64,000 nucleotides of DNA from Streptomyces sp. HNM0575. Lineage in GTDB: Bacteria > Actinomycetota > Actinomycetes > Streptomycetales > Streptomycetaceae. Every line of letters starts with the position of its first letter. Within the stretch, counting starts at the first letter, position 1. The notes beneath the pieces are model-generated. The model was not told where the DNA came from, searched no databases, and was given only the letters and a program-made list of their open reading frames with translations. Location: NCBI RefSeq assembly GCF_012726265.1, contig NZ_JAASAG010000003.1, positions 484,522 to 548,521 of the forward strand. Direction: 5' to 3'. Positions 62,600 through 64,000 of this stretch are shown piece by piece. The position numbers were made by a program, and so were the translations under genes.

Positions 62600-63756
62600 C
62601 CACCCGGGACTTCGGGCTCACCGAGACGCAGCGCGACATCCGCGCCATGGCTGCCGACTTCGTCGACGCGGAGATCGCACCGCACGCCCGCGAATGGGAC
62701 CGCGCCGAGGCCGTCGACCCGGGCGTGGTCCAACGCCTCGGCGAACTGGGCTTCCTGGGCCTGACGCTTCCCGAGCGCTACGGCGGGGTCGAGGCCGACT
62801 TCCTCTCCTACGCACTGGTCACCGAGGAGCTGGGGCGCGGCGACTCGGCGGTGCGCGGCATCGTCTCGGTGTCGCTGGGCCTGGTGACCAAGACCATCGC
62901 CGCGCACGGCAGCGAAGCCCAACGTGCCGAGTGGATACCGAGGTTGGCGAGCGGTGAGGCCCTGGGGTGCTTCGCGCTGACCGAGCCCGGCACCGGTTCC
63001 GACGCGGGTTCGCTCAGCACGCGCGCCACCCGGGACGGCGGCGACTGGATCATCGACGGCGCCAAGATGTTCATCACCAACGGCACGGTCGCCGACGTGG
63101 CGCTGACCTTCGCCCGTACCGGCGAGGACGGCATCACCGCGTTCCTCGTGCCCACCGGCGCACCCGGCCTGACCGCCACTCCCGTACACGGCAAGCTGGG
63201 CCTGCGCGGTCAGGCCACCGCCGAACTCGCCTTCGAGGGCGTACGGGTGCCGGACTCCGCCCGCCTCGGCGAGACCGGCCGCGGACTGGGCATCGCGCTC
63301 GGGGCGCTCTCCCGCGGCCGGGTCTCCGTGGCCGCCGGCGCGGTGGGCCTCGCACAGGGCGCGCTCGACGCGGCGGTCCGATACGCCACGCAGCGCGAGC
63401 AGTTCGGCAGGCCGGTCGCGTCCTTCCAGCTCGTACAGGAGCTGCTGGCCGACTCTGAGGTGGACATCCGGGCGGCCCGGCTGCTGACGCATCAGGTGGC
63501 GCGGATGGCCGACGCGGGCATGTCGCCGAAGCAGTACGCGACGGATGCGTCCATCGCCAAATACCACGCGAGCGAGGCCGCCGTGCGGGTCTCGAACAAT
63601 TGCCTGCAAACCTTCGGGGGTTACGGCTTCATAGACGAGTACCCCGCCGGCAAATACCTGCGAGACGCACGGGTGCTCACTCTCTACGAGGGCACCAGCC
63701 AGGTCCAGAAACTGATCATCGGCCGTGCTCTGACCGGTCTCGACGCGATGACGTGA
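62596..63756 (+). CDS. Acyl-CoA dehydrogenase (short/medium chain type)
   Basis: This 386-residue flavoprotein has all canonical motifs: CFALTEPGTGSDAGS, DGAKMFITNG, QREQFGRPVASFQ and the catalytic glutamate in TLYEGTSQVQK. It is translationally coupled to the hydroxyacyl-CoA dehydrogenase gene (ATGA) and ends the catabolic operon. In the pathway it would make the enoyl-CoA; a hydratase gene is not in the window. Confidence 0.94.
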   Translation: MTTRDFGLTETQRDIRAMAADFVDAEIAPHAREWDRAEAVDPGVVQRLGELGFLGLTLPERYGGVEADFLSYALVTEELGRGDSAVRGIVSVSLGLVTKTIAAHGSEAQRAEWIPRLASGEALGCFALTEPGTGSDAGSLSTRATRDGGDWIIDGAKMFITNGTVADVALTFARTGEDGITAFLVPTGAPGLTATPVHGKLGLRGQATAELAFEGVRVPDSARLGETGRGLGIALGALSRGRVSVAAGAVGLAQGALDAAVRYATQREQFGRPVASFQLVQELLADSEVDIRAARLLTHQVARMADAGMSPKQYATDASIAKYHASEAAVRVSNNCLQTFGGYGFIDEYPAGKYLRDARVLTLYEGTSQVQKLIIGRALTGLDAMT

Positions 63757-63859
63757 CAGGCGCCGCCGTGCGCTGCGCTTCCGGCCGGAACACGCGCTGT
63801 TTGAAAACGCCCTCGGTGAGAAGGTGTGTCGTCGGCGACCGCGCGCTTAGGGGAGAGCA

Positions 63860-64000
63860 GTGACCGCGAAAGACGAGATCGACGCCAGCAGGCCCCACCC
63901 GGCCCGCGTCTACGACTACTGGCTGAACGGGGAGAGCCACTACGAGGCCGACGCGGTCGCGGCGGAACGGGTCGTGCGGGTGTGGCCCGGAGTCGTGATG
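63860..64000 (+). CDS. SAM-dependent methyltransferase, PF04672 family (3' end outside window)
   Basis: The 47 visible codons read from a GTG with GGGGAGAG 2-5 bases upstream. They include RPHPARVYDYWLNGESHYEAD, the family's N-terminal signature (compare MYDYYLGG in the two complete copies at 15629 and 30888). The rest lies beyond the window. Third member of this family here. Confidence 0.85.
   Translation, partial: MTAKDEIDASRPHPARVYDYWLNGESHYEADAVAAERVVRVWPGVVM

Overview
The window is about 70% GC or more and comes from a filamentous actinomycete, most likely Streptomyces or a close relative. Supporting signs are an hpn-type hopanoid locus, a conservon (CvnA-B-C-D), an ergothioneine operon, WhiJ-like XRE/DUF5753 and DUF397 loci, a sortase-E-type LAETG surface protein, a DasR-type site before a chitin LPMO, and three genes carrying the rare leucine codon TTA. 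I saw no rRNA, tRNA, CRISPR array, insertion sequence or phage module; this looks like ordinary chromosome with lineage-specific regulators.

Layout. 1-4.5 kb: end of a hopanoid cluster (shc end, hpnG, hpnH, hpnO). 4.5-5.3 kb: tyrosine phosphatase. 6-10.4 kb: conservon plus a GAF protein. 10.4-13.3 kb: an atypical TTA-containing acyl-CoA dehydrogenase and an alpha/beta hydrolase. 13.4-16.5 kb: a translationally coupled methyltransferase and PAS-GGDEF-EAL protein. 17-20 kb: small conserved actinobacterial proteins and a TTA-containing Rpf-LysM-M23 wall hydrolase. 20-28.7 kb: DUF6227, phosphoribosyltransferase, zinc alcohol dehydrogenase, FAD-Rieske oxidoreductase, LCP ligase and a long acyl-CoA dehydrogenase. 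28.8-33.6 kb: two XRE/DUF397 loci around an RsbW-like ATPase and a second methyltransferase. 33.7-37.4 kb: universal stress protein, flavin disulfide oxidoreductase, LigD-type polymerase. 37.6-42.4 kb: egtA, egtB, egtC, egtD. 42.4-45.8 kb: two small membrane proteins divergent from a FabR-like TetR regulator, then a Ser/Thr kinase. 45.9-49.3 kb: second LigD polymerase divergent from an ATP-dependent ligase, DoxX, thioredoxin. 49.7-56.1 kb: secreted proteins (LPMO, ceramidase, S1 protease, LAETG protein) and a luciferase-like oxidoreductase. 56.3-63.8 kb: a catabolic set (thiolase, LysR, CoA-transferase A/B, 3-hydroxyacyl-CoA dehydrogenase, acyl-CoA dehydrogenase). The window ends in a third methyltransferase of the same family.

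Themes. (1) Developmental control: three TTA genes (conservon kinase, acyl-CoA dehydrogenase, Rpf hydrolase) lie within 14 kb, alongside c-di-GMP turnover, conservon, XRE/DUF397 and sortase-substrate genes. (2) Redox and DNA-damage tolerance: ergothioneine, thioredoxin, disulfide oxidoreductase, universal stress protein and split end-joining parts. (3) Acyl-CoA chemistry under LysR- and TetR-like control. Clear perfect inverted repeats end many convergent pairs, and several candidate operators are named below. Short tandem duplications (7-22 bp units) are unusually frequent in intergenic DNA and at gene ends.
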